A stretch of DNA of 64,000 nucleotides from Carex sylvatica. Lineage: Eukaryota; Streptophyta; Magnoliopsida; Poales; Cyperaceae. The stretch is from positions 239,270 through 303,269 of the forward strand of contig CAXKVR010000029.1 of assembly GCA_964058845.1 (NCBI GenBank). The letters run 5' to 3'. The position numbers and the translations under genes were made by a program. Shown here piece by piece: positions 10,426 to 21,600 of the stretch; position 1 is the first letter of the stretch, and each line of letters opens with the position of its first letter. The notes under the pieces are model-generated. The model saw nothing but the letters and a program-made list of their open reading frames with translations. It was not told where the DNA came from and did not search any database.

Positions 10426-13400
10426 CAAGGGATTGGCCTCTGTTTTTTCTCTTAAAAGTAAAATCGGTTGGCCCATCTTTCTTTTTTTCCAATTAGATAT
10501 GGACGACACGGTATACATACACAATTGTTATTTCCAATTAGATATGGACTCAACCTAACTGTTCAAATTAATTCCAACTTTCCTTTCACCTAATTCGTTC
10601 ATCTATACAACCAATTACTTGATTGAAGTTTCCATAAAATTTTCGCATCTTATCTAGTCATCTGCTTTTTATTGTCTTCTTTTTCTTAGGATAGTGCTTA
10701 TTACTGCATTAATCTCAGTGAAAAGGACTTGTTAAGTTTGTCATTGAGGCTGTACCATAGAAGGAAACGTTCCAGAGCAGACTCGGCCGATTCAGACTGG
10801 AATCAGACTGTATCGATCTTATTTCAAGCCGAGTTACGCAAGTCGTAATTGTTTCGTCCAATTTTGGCTGGAAGGGACCGATTCCATTCCAATTTCGATC
10901 GGAATTGACCGATTCCAGTCAAATTCCAGCCAAAATGATCCAATTCTACCGAAATGGCCAAAACACGCATATAACAATCTCAAAAAAAAATTCCCTCAGT
11001 GTGAAACATAACTACCACCACAACATACGAACTTTTGTTGCTAGAAACTACATTTACATATATTTTGTAATTTGTGCTATATGTAGTCCGTTCAATCACA
11101 GATTGAGAATTTTGTTGTCTTTTTTTCTAACTGGACTCAGGCAAAATAAAGTGATGTATGAAGTTGTACTTATATTCTAAAGTGATAGAATAAATTAAAA
11201 AGAAAATAATTTGTAGTTTGAAAGTGACCCGTGATTAAATTATTGAATGTAATGCGTATATTGAAAGTGTGTGTTTTTAGTTGTAATGTTTTTTGTTATA
11301 TTATATTAGTTTATTATTTGATTGTAATCACTTTTCTAAATAGAAACTATTGATGAATATTTTTTTTATCAATTTTTGTCTAATTTTTTAGTATAAAACA
11401 AGCTTCTGATAAAAAAGTCCAAGTTTCTGATTTGATTCGGCCGATTCTACGGTCAAATTTTTCAGGTAATTCTTAAGTCCTTGAATAGCTCTATACAAGT
11501 GGATATATTCGTACCATTCTTTTAAGGTATTTTTTTATGTTTTCGGAAATTTTGTTATCATAATATACTGTGTTTTTTTTTACATATAGAAGTAATTGGT
11601 TACTATTATTTTGATTTCAGTTGAGACAGGTCATTCTTATTTGTCAAGCAAACGAATCCGAGGCTTTCTGACAATGTAACTATTCTACAGATACAACATT
11701 TGTTAAAATCAAACAATCCAATACGTTTAATATGATGTTCATTTTATAAATTTTGATAAAGTTCAACTGCATGATTAAAAATAATACATTTGTATTAATT
11801 GGGGCACCTTTGTCAGCTGTAAAGGACAACCAGTTTGCACATCCTATATTTAAAACGAAAAAGGGTACTGGTCAACTGTACGTGGGTCCCCCCAGCCAAT
11901 CTGGGTAGTATAGGTTGGTACCAAAATGTACCAAAAAGTATATATTCCTGTAGTTATGATTTGTACCAAGTATTAAATAGTATTCCTGCAGTTGCTTCCT
12001 TTTCCTTTTGTATGGTTTTGGACTGTTCATAGTCAAGTTTAATGGGTAATGACACATTTGCCTTTATCTCAACGGGTTCTCTGTTTTCTGAATCGGGATT
12101 TATTTGTCCGTTTTTTTTTTTTTCTTTTAGTTACCACCCAAATAAATCTGAATTAAATCATTACCGCTCGATTATGGACAATTTTATTTGTACCACCCTT
12201 GCAGACTGGGTCCGCGCACAGATCAAAACAAGCGCGTCGATTGGGTATGCAAACTGATTTGGTGCACGGACTGGATATGCGAATTGATCGGTATGCATAC
12301 TGGGAGAGATGCACCTATCCGTGCACGGACTGGGTACGCGGACATATCCATAGAAGCATAAACCCCCTCGCACACCGAATTTTTACCACTCTCTCCCTTC
12401 GTCTCAGCACACAGACGCACACGAAACAGCGTGGTTAACAGCAAGAAGGCGGAAGAAGACGATGTCATCTAAGGAAGCAAGGTTTCTTCAATCTTCAAGG
12501 GTTGTGGTTATGATTTTCTTTTTTTATTTTTTTTATTTTGTCATGGCTCTAAGTAGCTAAATTTCCCCTCTCTTGGGTTAGATGTAATTGAATTCTTTAT
12601 TATTCCTTTTTATAGTTATTTTTCCTCCATGCCTATCTTGAGATTTCGTTATTATTTGAATTGTTATTGAAACGTATCCTTGCATACATAGTTCTTACTA
12701 CTATATGCCAATGTCTTCCACATACCTATATGCGTTGAGTCGTTGCGTCGTAGTGTGAGGGACAAACATGTAAGTACTCAAACACTACGGCTAACGAGAC
12801 TCGGCAGCTGTTCAAAGGCTAAGGTTCGAACCTAGTGGACTCCCTTGGAAGATACGAGTATATGTTGCATGACGAATTATAATTAGGAATTTACTTAGCA
12901 ATAAGTACGGTTTAGAATTACTACTTAGCGAGTAGTAGGGGATTATAATTGGTTAGGTTAGTGTGAGTAAATTAGATTACATAGACAATCTGAATTGTTC
13001 CCCACAAGCCGATCGAAAGATCAGAGAACCTTTCAAATACATGCATATGACTGAGACCTGGGCAACCATAGGGAATAATAGTACCGGTATCTTAAGATGC
13101 GTACGACTCTGTCTGCGGGGTGGTCCAAACCATATACAGCAATGACAGTGCCATATGCGGGTTAGACATGAGTATCATAAATATATTTCGAATTAATTTA
13201 GAAGGATACCTATTTTTGTGATTTAATTCAATTGCTAGCACCTTCACCTGAAACCTAGACAGAAGAAACTGTATAACACCACAGAAGAAAATTGTATAAA
13301 ATTATTGTATCTTTACTGCTTTATATAATTTCTTTTATGAAAAAATTCTTCATTCACGTTGTACTCAAGCACTACGAAGTTCCCAATCGATATGGGTTGG

Positions 13401-13560
13401 TGGCGCAAGTGATCGGAAAGCCGACACTTTACTATTAGTGGAGCAGGCATTGGATTAGGACAGTCAAAATGTATCCGCGCCCACACGATTTGCCTCTTGG
13501 AATCTTTGTCGATCATTCCAATGGGATGGACCTTGGCGACAATCCAAGTCATTTTAATTA
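8877..13560 (+). repeat. Dispersed 4.7-kb repeat, copy at 8.9-13.5 kb
   Basis: Nearly base-for-base the same as 59312-64000. It contains: a stretch of diverged GGCCGATTC/GGAATCAG motifs (10780-10940); a block of sequence around GTGCACGGACTGG-type repeats (12205-12360); and a segment with GGTTCGAACC (12826). No conserved transposase, gag or pol domain could be read. Open frames found in both copies (e.g. 7615-7962, 9410-9757 and 59858-60208, minus strand) are low-complexity and unrecognised. The right edge differs between copies: from about 13200 there are insertions, losses and an inverted piece. Likely a non-autonomous transposon or a segmental duplication; the mechanism is not settled. Confidence 0.75.
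10240..10560 (-). repeat. Inverted copy of the RALF-like gene's upstream region inside the dispersed repeat
   Basis: Reverse complement of GTGGCAAGGGATTGGCCTCT, AGTAAAATCGGTTGGCCCATC and TGACTGAAGTCATTTCTC corresponds to 17590-17830, just upstream of the RALF-like gene (AGATGGTCCAACCAATTTTAC, AGGCCAATCCCTTGCCACCC). The same inverted segment is at about 60765-61060 and, cut short, at 8520-8675. Confidence 0.7.
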
Positions 13561-14560
13561 TTTATATTGTTAAGATTAAATCCCCATAAACCTCTAATAT
13601 TGTTTGTACCTATGTAATAAGAATGAACAAAAAATATATGATTTTTTGAAATAAATTATAAAATAATTGTAAGTATTCTGACTGAACATATCATTAACAA
13701 ACTTTATTTTAAATGGATGTAGGCATCATCAACCAAATTGGACCGGAAAAGTTGGAAGATAATGATTTTTGTTGGTGCTCCATTTACTAAAGTTGTAAAG
13801 TTGTAGGCATCATCAACCAACTTAATTGTTTGTGGATTGCACTGCACGGTCATCTATCTATTATTATTATTTTTTCAACAATTCGAGGAGCTACTTTTAC
13901 TATTACTTTTATTAGGCCTGAAAATGAATTCGGTAAACTCTGTCCAAATCCACTCCGTATAAGAATCCAAATATGGATAAACGCAACAGATAATTTTTTG
14001 GTTCCGAATTCGGATATTTATTAAATAGAGAAAATAAATCTGAATTCTATTAGAGATCATAAACAGAACGCATATACAGACCTAAAATGAAGCGGGTTAC
14101 CTAACCCAAATCTGCTTTTCTTATCAAAACTAGTGTTTTTCTTACAAAGCCCTGCCTTGAACTTTAATACCCCATTGTGGGACTAACTTAAGATTCTGGA
14201 CCGGAGCAAATTTTTTATTTTTTTTGGCATTACTAAAAACAAGTATGTTTTGATTATAATATATGTATTATATTATATAAATGAATTATTCATATAACTT
14301 AACTTTTTATTATCACAGCAGAAAATGTTTCCCTACAAAGATAACTTCATGATCACATTACCCAAGTTCATTATAGTCCCTAATTTGAACCTACAAATAT
14401 AAGTCTACCCAAAATATGCACCTATGTCTAACAAGACATATATGCCATGTTATTAGCTGTGTTGGCCCGTACGTATACTCGGCACGCCGTGCTTTTGCAA
14501 TACACTGGTTAAGAGGTGTAAACAGATTGGACACGGACAGATAAAAGCTAAATCGTATCC
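13561..14560. other. Intergenic sequence with no gene seen
   Basis: AT-rich. A short segment at 13905-14085 has CGGATATGG-like wording related to the dispersed repeats' leading edge, probably a decayed transposon scrap. Nothing else is supported. Confidence 0.4.
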
Positions 14561-14574
14561 ATATCTATTTTAAA

Positions 14575-14700
14575 TTAATTATAATAATTGCCTTGAAAAG
14601 TTTATATATAGAAATGAATCCTTGGAGGGTACCAGCTACATCATAAACAAATCATGATAAAATAAATTCCAAAAATGTTAAAAACAAAAGCTAAGAACAA
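14575..14700 (+). pseudogene. Truncated duplicate of the RALF-like gene start
   Basis: The stretch with GGTACCAGCTACATCATAA, a downstream ATG and AAAACAAAAGCT parallels 17930-18015 (TATA region, leader and first codons of the RALF-like gene at 17995). After about seven codons the similarity stops and is replaced by AT-rich sequence, so there is no signal peptide or mature peptide. It marks an older duplicate of the same locus. Confidence 0.6.
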
Positions 14701-14734
14701 ATTTAAGTAAAAATAATTATGATGTAAAAACAAA

Positions 14735-15140
14735 TTTAAGTAAAAAAAATCATTAAATTTTTATTATATGAACTTTTGGCTGGATCCAAATTTATTTCTA
14801 AATTGAACACGATCTGCTAATTTATTAATTATACTGAGTCATAAAAAATAATTAAGGGAAAAAATGATCATGCTCAGTGGCTAAGATTCTCATATTACTT
14901 TTTCAGAATAAAATGCCCTTGCTAGCCCATCTCTATCCCAAAAAAAGAGAGCAACGACTTGAGTCAACTAATCCAACAATCTAAGATCTCGCTATTCATC
15001 TACAAAACAACCAAATAAACTTGTAGATGTATGGAAAAAAAGGCAATTTTACTGAAACTTCACTTGGACCAGAGGTCAACAGAGAAATAACAAAATAATG
15101 TACTTGACATTGCGTAGAAATTTTCTAAGATGACACTGAC
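14735..15140 (+). repeat. Locus-repeat block 'alpha', copy 1
   Basis: Shares a run of features with 18880-19290, 19800-20135 and 28370-28746: TAATTATACTGAGTCAT, a GAGAAAAAAATGC-like stretch, CGACTTGAGTCAACTAATC and ACAATCTAAAATCTCGCTGTT. It is the segment normally downstream of the RALF-like gene. Confidence 0.7.
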
Positions 15141-15965
15141 AGATTTGGTATAAAAACCATATCGTTGGACTAAAATATTATTTGTATTTTATTGGTATTT
15201 GTAGATCACTACAGAATACAGATATATAAAGGTATATACGGAACGAATTAATAACAGATGTGCAACCGTGCAGAATAATTAATAACATAAAAATATAAAA
15301 TATACATCATAAAATTGATATTAATAAATCTATGTAATATTTTTGATATCCGTAATCCTTTGTTTTAATAAAATGAAATTGACTAATTCAATGCCAAAGC
15401 TCCATCTGACAAACAGAAAACTTGCAAAACTTACAATCCCAATTTGAAATAGTAAAAATTAGTTTGAACTAACTCTTTCAGGTCTCTTCCCTTGTTTCTC
15501 AATTTATGATGGAATAACAAGCAACCAAAATTACGTATCAAATTTTAAAATATTATTAAGTTTTTTAAGTATTAGTTACTAATGAATAAGTATCAATCCT
15601 AAATTTGTAAAGTATCATTATCGATTAACAATTGCTGATCAAATTTAAAAAAAATTACAAATCATTTATTAACTTCTGATTTGGTCCAAAATTTTCTTCC
15701 AATTTGACCCCCAATCTTCTAATTAACTGTCCTGAACTATGATATCTCATTGAAACAATACAAAAAAAACTATAATAATTAGTAAAATTCCCTAATTATG
15801 ATCAATATTTATTTTTGATTAACATACAAGAATATTTGTAGAACTGTAATTTACTGTCTGCTAGTAAATAGGTTTTTGAAATTCGAAATATGCACCAAAA
15901 AAAAATCACTAATGGATTGAATATTTTATAGTTGGACTGGACTAAGCGCTAACTTAGGTCAGAAC
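15141..15965. other. Non-coding flank between repeat blocks
   Basis: AT-rich. The part at 15420-15500 (TTTGAAATAGTAAAAATTAG onward) parallels 18810-18890 downstream of the RALF-like gene, so it is again part of the duplicated locus. No gene. Confidence 0.5.
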
Positions 15966-15974
15966 GCTAGGCTC

Positions 15975-16211
15975 TTTTTTTTTTTTAAACCTGACAGTGA
16001 CTGTTAGTTATACTTCATACAAAAAAAAATAATAATAATAAAAAAGAAAGAAAAATACATCAAACATACTACCAACCAACAACACAACAAAATTAAGTTA
16101 ACAGTTTTGTATCCATAGTGTGCGTTCTTGCAGCGTGCACTCTTCAATAATCTTGAGTGGTGTTTCCTTGCCCTCAAAAATCTTCTTATTTCCTCGCTTC
16201 CAAATTGACCA
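15975..16211 (-). mobile_element. 5'-truncated LINE insertion with poly(A) tail
   Basis: On the minus strand the sequence encodes WSIWKRGNKKIFEGKETP then LKIIEECTLQERTLW, wording of the C-terminal zinc-binding/RNase H-side region of plant L1 LINEs, followed by a stop, a short 3' UTR and an A-run (T-run at 15975-15987 on plus). Both sides carry the direct repeat GCTAGGCTC(TT), at 15966 and at 16212. Poly(A), 5' truncation and a 9-11-bp target duplication together are the signature of target-primed reverse transcription. Confidence 0.82.
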
Positions 16212-16489
16212 GCTAGGCTCTTGTTAAAAAAAGGGTTCAAATTAATATGGGCTTCTCTGGGCTATAATATGAAGGTCCCTGATGGACACCTATTGGGCTG
16301 CTCTCAGTGGGCTAAATCACTTAGCTGTATGATTTAAATGTATTGTGTCGCTGACAATGTGGTCTCCACTATAAGGCTTATTCCTTTTTTAAGAAGCTCA
16401 AATTAAGAAGGAACTGATGTACTGGTACCTATTGTTACTGAAGAATATCCAATGGCTCCCCCAAAGGTATGATATTATTTATTCAATAG

Positions 16490-16736
16490 TTTTTTTGGAA
16501 ACAAGCGAGCCACGAGCTACGTCAATGTCTGCTCATTACCATTCAGATGGCAAAAAAAATGCAACTCGTGGTTCGCTTGCCAAAAACTCGCTCGTTGTTT
16601 ACTTGGTCAGAAAACAAGCGAGCATGAGCCATGAGCCAAATTTTTAACTCGAACTGTATCGTTAGCTCGCTTGTTTTCAAAATGAACGAGCCACAAGCTA
16701 CTCCTAGCTCGCCTCAGCTCAGCTCATTGCCAGCCC
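16490..16736. mobile_element. hAT-like non-autonomous element fragment
   Basis: Dense in GAGCTCG-type words (GCGAGCCACGAGCTA, ACTCGCTCGTTG, CTAGCTCGCCTCAGCTCAG) and ending CATTGCCAGCCCTAAT, whose complement begins with the TAGGGCTGGCAA expected of a hAT terminus. The opposite terminus and an 8-bp target duplication were not found, so it is a fragment or wrongly bounded. Confidence 0.4.
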
Positions 16737-16849
16737 TAATAGGAGCCAGGAAAATACTTTAAACCTAGATGGTGGGCTAAGCTTCTATAACTTTGAAAGA
16801 TTCCATTTTAACCCTTGGCCCGTTCTTGACAGCCATGTAGTCCGATGGG

Positions 16850-17560
16850 CATTTTAAATTCTGAAAAAACGAACAAAAAATAATGCATTGACTATTTTGT
16901 TATTGGACTACAGATTTAATAGTGTGGGCCTCTCTGGGCTGATATTAAAGACAACAGAGGTGTACCTCGGTAGACCTAAAGGCACGGGCTTGGCCACTGA
17001 TAAAGGTTCCACCTGCATATCATTCATCTCTCTACATAAATAATATCATATCATTCATCTCTCTACATAAATATATATCTATATCTATAATTTTATAATT
17101 TTTATTTTTAATTATTACCATATAAGATAACGGGTAAGTAATAGTCTTTACTTGTATCTTTACCCACACCAGATAAGCTAAGTAAAGAAAAATCATACCC
17201 ATACTCATCTTATTGAATATGGCACGAGTCGAATATAAAAATAAAAGAGTGTCATTAACACTTCTACATAAGAGAAAAATAACAGATCACCACACCAGGC
17301 TCTTCCAGTGCACCTCAGTCATTTTGATTGAGATAGACATTATTCAATGAAGAAATAGTAAATGAAAAAACGACTAATGTAAGAAACAGACAACTGATGA
17401 GATTCACAAATTGTGTCGTGCATGCAATAAACAAATTAAAATTGGAGCCAAAGATTTGTGGAACAAATTGAGTAGGGTGCACTAACGGATCGGGCCCAGC
17501 TGACCCGCATTGGCTTGGTATCATTTGCTTTACAATCAGACGCCAAAGTTGGAGATAAAC
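16850..17560 (+). repeat. Locus-repeat block 'beta-gamma-delta', copy 1 (upstream of the RALF-like gene)
   Basis: Three recognisable lines in fixed order: GTGTGGGCCTCTCTGGGCTG with GGCCACTGATAAAGG (16920-17020), CAGGCTCTTCCAGTGCACCTC (17296-17320), and GGGCCCAGCTGACCCGCATTGG with TTTGCTTTACAATCAGACG (17490-17545). The same lines recur at 20385-20830, 36090-36360 and 36970-37610. Here the block leads directly into the RALF-like gene's upstream region. Confidence 0.72.
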
Positions 17561-17921
17561 ACCGGAATTCCATTGTCCGTACAAACAATCTGCGAGAATC
17601 TACAATATCTAATTGGTATGAGAAAAAAAGATGGTCCAACCAATTTTACTTTCAGAGAAAAATCACAGGCCAATCCCTTGCCACCCTATCTTAAGGAGAG
17701 AAATGTCTTCAGTCAACCAAAATCAAACAAATTAAAATCACAATCGTTGTCAAACTACAAAAGATCCTGACTTGTTCAAGCATTGCCAAAACTTGAAAAA
17801 TACACCACAACTAACAACAAGCATGGTGCAAAGTTGCATTGAAAAGTAAACAGATCGTATATTGATCGATTATAGCTAAATCAGACCAATATTCGTATTT
17901 GATTGCTTGCCTTGGATAGCA

Positions 17922-17929
17922 TATAAATA
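17922..17929 (+). promoter_or_regulatory. TATA box of the RALF-like gene
   Basis: TATAAATA lies 66 bases before the ATG at 17995, a normal spacing for a plant promoter with a short leader. The equivalent of this region survives in the truncated duplicate at about 14600. Confidence 0.55.
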
Positions 17930-17994
17930 GGAATAAATCCTTTCAAGGTACCAGCTGCACCATAACAGAAAACAGGATAAAACTAATTCCAAAC

Positions 17995-18494
17995 ATGTCA
18001 ACAACAAAAGCTCTTCCAGTTCTCTACATTCTCTTCCTATTTTTCACAAGTTCTTTTGTATTGCATTGTACCGAGGCTGCTAGAACCCTGGAAGAGAGCA
18101 AGGCTGATGGTAAGTAATTAATTTATCTCTTGTATAGCTGGTGCCTTCAATTTTTTTTTTTTTTAAGCAAGCTAGTATTTAAACTGTAATTGACATGATA
18201 ATTCAATGAAACTTGAACCAGTATCTTTTAATTTAATTGCACCTAATTAATAAAGTGGTATGTTGAATTTTTTAGTAATAGATAGATTGAGAGAGAGATC
18301 TTCCGTATTTCTTTAATTTAAAGTTGCAATTTTACTTTGTCATCTCCTTATTTTCAGCAATCAACCGGCAAACAATAGGATACTATCCGGCTCCATCAAG
18401 CAATCCACCTAGAGGCACCAATGTACCAGGCAATCCTTACACCAGACCCTGCCGTAAGTATTATAGAAATTGTCCTCCTGAAGCAAAGCCCTAG
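17995..18494 (+). CDS. Small secreted cysteine peptide precursor, RALF-like
   Basis: Two exons, 17995-18109 and 18358-18494, joined GATG|GTAAGT ... TTTTCAG|CA, give 83 residues. Residues 1-28 form a signal peptide (ALPVLYILFLFFTSSFVLHC) followed by TEAARTLEESKAD. The mature region contains TIGYYPAPSSNPP and, at the C-terminus, GNPYTRPCRKYYRNC then PPEAKP. RALF hormones, cell-wall signals perceived by FERONIA-type receptor kinases, share an I-x-Y motif early in the peptide and a C-terminal NPYxRGC...RC motif, both echoed here. Differences: only two mature cysteines (six residues apart rather than five), Pro for Gly before the first Cys, and an intron where most RALF genes have none. It therefore belongs to a divergent short class or to another secreted peptide family. 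The TATA box, signal peptide, splice sites and open frame support a real gene. Confidence 0.62.
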
Positions 18495-18879
18495 AATAAT
18501 GATGTCTGGTTACATGAAAGAGTCAGATCAAGAAGAATGCAACAACGTATTTATGTACGTGTTTAAACAATATATGAGATTTATATATGTGCTCGGTGGA
18601 GAGTATTTCATATATTAATATTGTAAAGTGTAGAATGAAATAATATATTAATATAGATTTGTGCCAAAAAACGAGTGTTCACCTGCATGCAGTAACAGTG
18701 GTCAAGCGGCCCTACTTGGCCCTTATTTGACTATCCCTAAGTAATTATGATGGATCATAGACTATGCTACAGCTGACCTCTGTGAATGATTCTCTACATC
18801 ACACATAATTTTGAAATAGTGAAAATTTGTTCAAACTAATTCTTTATAATGGTCTGTTCCCCTGCTTCTCATCAATTTA
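18495..18879. other. 3' flank of the RALF-like gene
   Basis: Contains AATAATATATTAATAT-type AT-rich sequence and no further open gene. An open frame at 18421-18618 is the RALF exon read out of frame. Sequence from about 18810 is paralleled at 15420. Confidence 0.5.
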
Positions 18880-19290
18880 TGATGTAAAAAATTAAACTAC
18901 AATTCATTAAATTATTAAATCTTAACTTCTGGCTATATCTAAATTTATTTTAAAGTTGATCCACTGTCTGCTAATTTATTAATTATACTGAGTCATGAAA
19001 TATACTCGAGGAAAAAAATGCCCATGCTCAGATGCTCAGAGGCTCAGATTCTCAGACTAATTTTTGAGAAAAAATGCAGACCAATTCATTGCCACCCTAT
19101 TCCTATCACAAAGAGAGAGAAACCGACGACTTGAGTCAACTAATCGAACAATCTAAAATCTCTCTGTTAAGCTACAAAACATCCAAATAAACTTGTTCAT
19201 ATATTGACAAAAGGACAATATCACTGAAACTTCACTTTGACCTGAGGTAATAGAGAAAATGAAATCATTGAAGAAAAAACAATAGAGATA
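18880..19290 (+). repeat. Locus-repeat block 'alpha', copy 2
   Basis: Matches 14735-15140 line by line (CTGCTAATTTATTAATTATACTGAGTCATGA, ATGCTCAGAGGCTCAG, ACTTGAGTCAACTAATCGAAC). It follows the intact RALF-like gene, showing its normal position in the unit. Confidence 0.7.
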
Positions 19291-19549
19291 ACAGATGTGC
19301 AACTACAAAAAAAAAAAAAAAAATTTACAATAATGACATAAAAATTTTAAATAAAAATTTTAAAAATATTAGTAAATCTGTATCTGAATTAGCGCATTAA
19401 TTATTCAGAAAGTAAAAATAATACTTCCAATATGAGTGGATAATATTTTAATAGTAAATTAAAAAAAATATTGTCAGATAGTATTTAAAAATAAAGTAAT
19501 TTTTTTATTTGCAAGAATTAGATCATTATTTGTTAAACAGTTGGTTAGA

Positions 19550-19630
19550 ATAATACAGCACTGTAATGCACCACCACCACAACAACAACAACAACAATTA
19601 CAACAATCACAACAACAACAATAATAATAT
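19550..19630. repeat. CAA/CAC microsatellite
   Basis: Run of CACCACCACAACAACAACAA-type triplets ending in AATAATAATATTATTATT. Simple sequence only. Confidence 0.8.
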
Positions 19631-19799
19631 TATTATTTTTATTTTTTAAATATAGAGGCTTCCATTAATCCCACCATGTATTTTAACATATTTAAATAGT
19701 TGATATTCAAAGTTTTCAAAATTAAAATAATTGATCCATTATGTTGAACAGTTTAGATTGACTATTTGAACTTCTGAGTTGATCAGATATTTTTTTCAA

Positions 19800-20380
19800 A
19801 GTTTGACCCCTACCTGGTAATTGATTCTACTGAGTTTTAGAGGCTGAGAGCATGAGACACTTTTTGAGAAAAAAACGCAGATCACTATCTTGCCACCACA
19901 ACCCTATCCCCATCCCTATCCCTATCCCTATCCCAAAGAGAGAGAGCAACGACTTGAGTCAACTAATCCAACAATCTAAAATCTCGCTGTTAAGCTACAA
20001 AACATCCACTTGTTGATATATTGACAAAAAAGACAATTTTAATGAAACTTTACTTTGACTAGTGGTAACCGAAACAATGACGTTATTGAAGAAAATAATG
20101 AAAGGACTTGACAATGCATAGAATTTTGATCTGCAATGGAGAAATTTGAACAAACATTTTATCCATATCTTAAAAGTTCCTTTCTTTCCGTTGAAAACCA
20201 ACATTTTGATCTGAGCATGCTTAGCTAAGTTTTAATGCAAGTTTGAAGTTATTTTTGTTGTACTATTTTTCTTAGAGTGCACAACACAATATGATTCAAA
20301 TTTGAATGGAAAAATCCCTGACTTGCATAGAATTTAGTTGGATTAATGGATTCATTAATTAACCGACGTTCATATTGAAA
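19800..20380 (+). repeat. Locus-repeat block 'alpha', copy 3, with both empty insertion sites
   Basis: Third alpha block (TTGCCACCACAACCCTATCC, ACTTGAGTCAACTAATCC) continuing through ATCCATATCTTAAAAGTTCC (about 20160) and GTGCACAACACAATATGATT (about 20277). The equivalents of these two spots in the fourth copy are occupied by the LTR element 28747-32232 and the CACTA element 32365-36005. This copy therefore shows the uninterrupted ancestral arrangement. It contains a short CCCTATCCCTATCC run at 19913-19935. Confidence 0.72.
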
Positions 20381-20384
20381 TATG

Positions 20385-20830
20385 AAAAAAACAAACAAAA
20401 AATAATTGATTGACTGTTTTGTTCTTGGGCTATTAATTTATTAATGTGGGCTTCTCTAGGCCGAGATATGAAAGAAAACAGAGGTCCAACTAAGTAAACC
20501 TAAAGGTCCCAACTGCATAGAATCATATTGATTAAGAGCAACAGAGTATAGAATCATAACCAGGCTCTTCCAGTTCACCTCATTCATTTTGACTAACATC
20601 AACATATTATAATTGACACTATTCAATTAAAAAATACTAAAAGAAAAAAAGACTAAGTAAAAAACAGACGACCCTCATCAGAACCAAAAAGTTGTGGAAA
20701 CTTCAACCAAGTAAAGTATGAATTAATTTGATTAGTTCGTTTCGGTCGGGTGCACTAATGGGTTGGGTCCAGCTGACCCGCATCAGCTTGGTATCATTTG
20801 CTTTACAATTAGATGCCAAACTTGGAGATA
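20385..20830 (+). repeat. Locus-repeat block 'beta-gamma-delta', copy 2
   Basis: Has GTGGGCTTCTCTAGGCCGAG, CAGGCTCTTCCAGTTCACCTC and CAGCTGACCCGCATCAGCTTGG in the same order as 16850-17560. Where a RALF-like gene would be expected next, the sequence breaks at AGATAAACA|TGGTTCTGAAA into another repeat, so no gene copy follows. Confidence 0.7.
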
Positions 20831-20831
20831 A

Positions 20832-21070
20832 ACATGGTTCTGAAATTCGGAACCGGAATCGGAATCAGATTTTTGACTGTGAAATCGAAATCGGATGAAT
20901 TGGCCGGAATCGGATCAGTAACTCCGGTTTTTTTAGCAGAAACTTGTTTTGTAGTTAAAAAGTAGAAAAAAATTGATAAAATAAATTTGTAAAAAAACTA
21001 CGTTAAGTTAATTTAGACAAAATATTACACTCAAAGCAAAGCAACTGAAAACCTAGATGCTAAATCAAAG
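20832..21070. mobile_element. Dispersed repeat with CGGAATCGG motifs, fragment 1
   Basis: Starts TGGTTCTGAAATTCGG and is rich in GGAATCGGA/CCGGAATCGG words, matching the start of the longer copy at 23999. The junction with the locus repeat (AGATAAACA) suggests insertion. No coding potential seen. Confidence 0.45.
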
Positions 21071-21082
21071 CAAGATTGGCCT

Positions 21083-21225
21083 TTTTACACAAAAGGCCCG
21101 TGTATGTTTTTTGAAAACCATACACGGCTGGTTAATCGTGTGAGTTATTCATTACACGTTTGTTGTTAATAACCGTTTATGATTTTCTTTTTTTTATTCA
21201 ATTTATAATTAGCTACCCATTAACA
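21083..21225. mobile_element. Remnant of the CATACACGG-type CACTA-like family
   Basis: Contains CCCGTGTATGTTTTTTG, ACCATACACGGCTGG and GATTAGCTACCC-like inner sequence, paralleling 45890-45960. Only this edge is present. Confidence 0.45.
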
Positions 21226-21233
21226 TCACTAAT

Positions 21234-21600
21234 CACTACAAGAAAACACTATTTTTCCGATGCTTACAAACGCCACTAAATACACTAAAAAATGCCACTA
21301 AAGACATTTGCCAGCACTTGAGCAAGTGCCAGCAATCCTGGCGTCGGCAAAAGTCTTTGCTGGCGTTTGTAGGGCCTTCTGCCGGCACTTATGAAGAGCC
21401 ACCCGAAATATGACTTTCCCGGCGTTTATATGATTTTTCCGGCATTTGGAGGGTTTTTCCGGCGTTTAAGATGCCCCACCCGAAATATGGCTTTCCCGGT
21501 GCTTGAGAAGTGCCACCAAAAGGTTTAGCCTTTTAAAAAAAAAAACTTAGCCTTTCCCGGCGTTTCAAAACGCCGCCAAAAGTTATGGGTCATAGAAAAA
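21234..21600 (+). mobile_element. CACTA-type terminus, truncated element
   Basis: Starts CACTACAAGAAAACACTA, followed by repeated GCGTTTxxAACGCC-like and CCGGCGTTT words in both orientations (21300-21570), a typical CACTA subterminal pattern. No matching TAGTG end was found downstream. Confidence 0.6.

Noticed and set aside
12161..12468. Overlapping frames on both strands around GTGCACGGACTGG repeats
   Set aside because: Periodic DNA gives open frames on both strands; no conserved protein pattern.
12800..12860. GGTTCGAACC resembling a tRNA B box (also at 63340)
   Set aside because: No A box at the right distance and no cloverleaf could be drawn; not called a tRNA or SINE.
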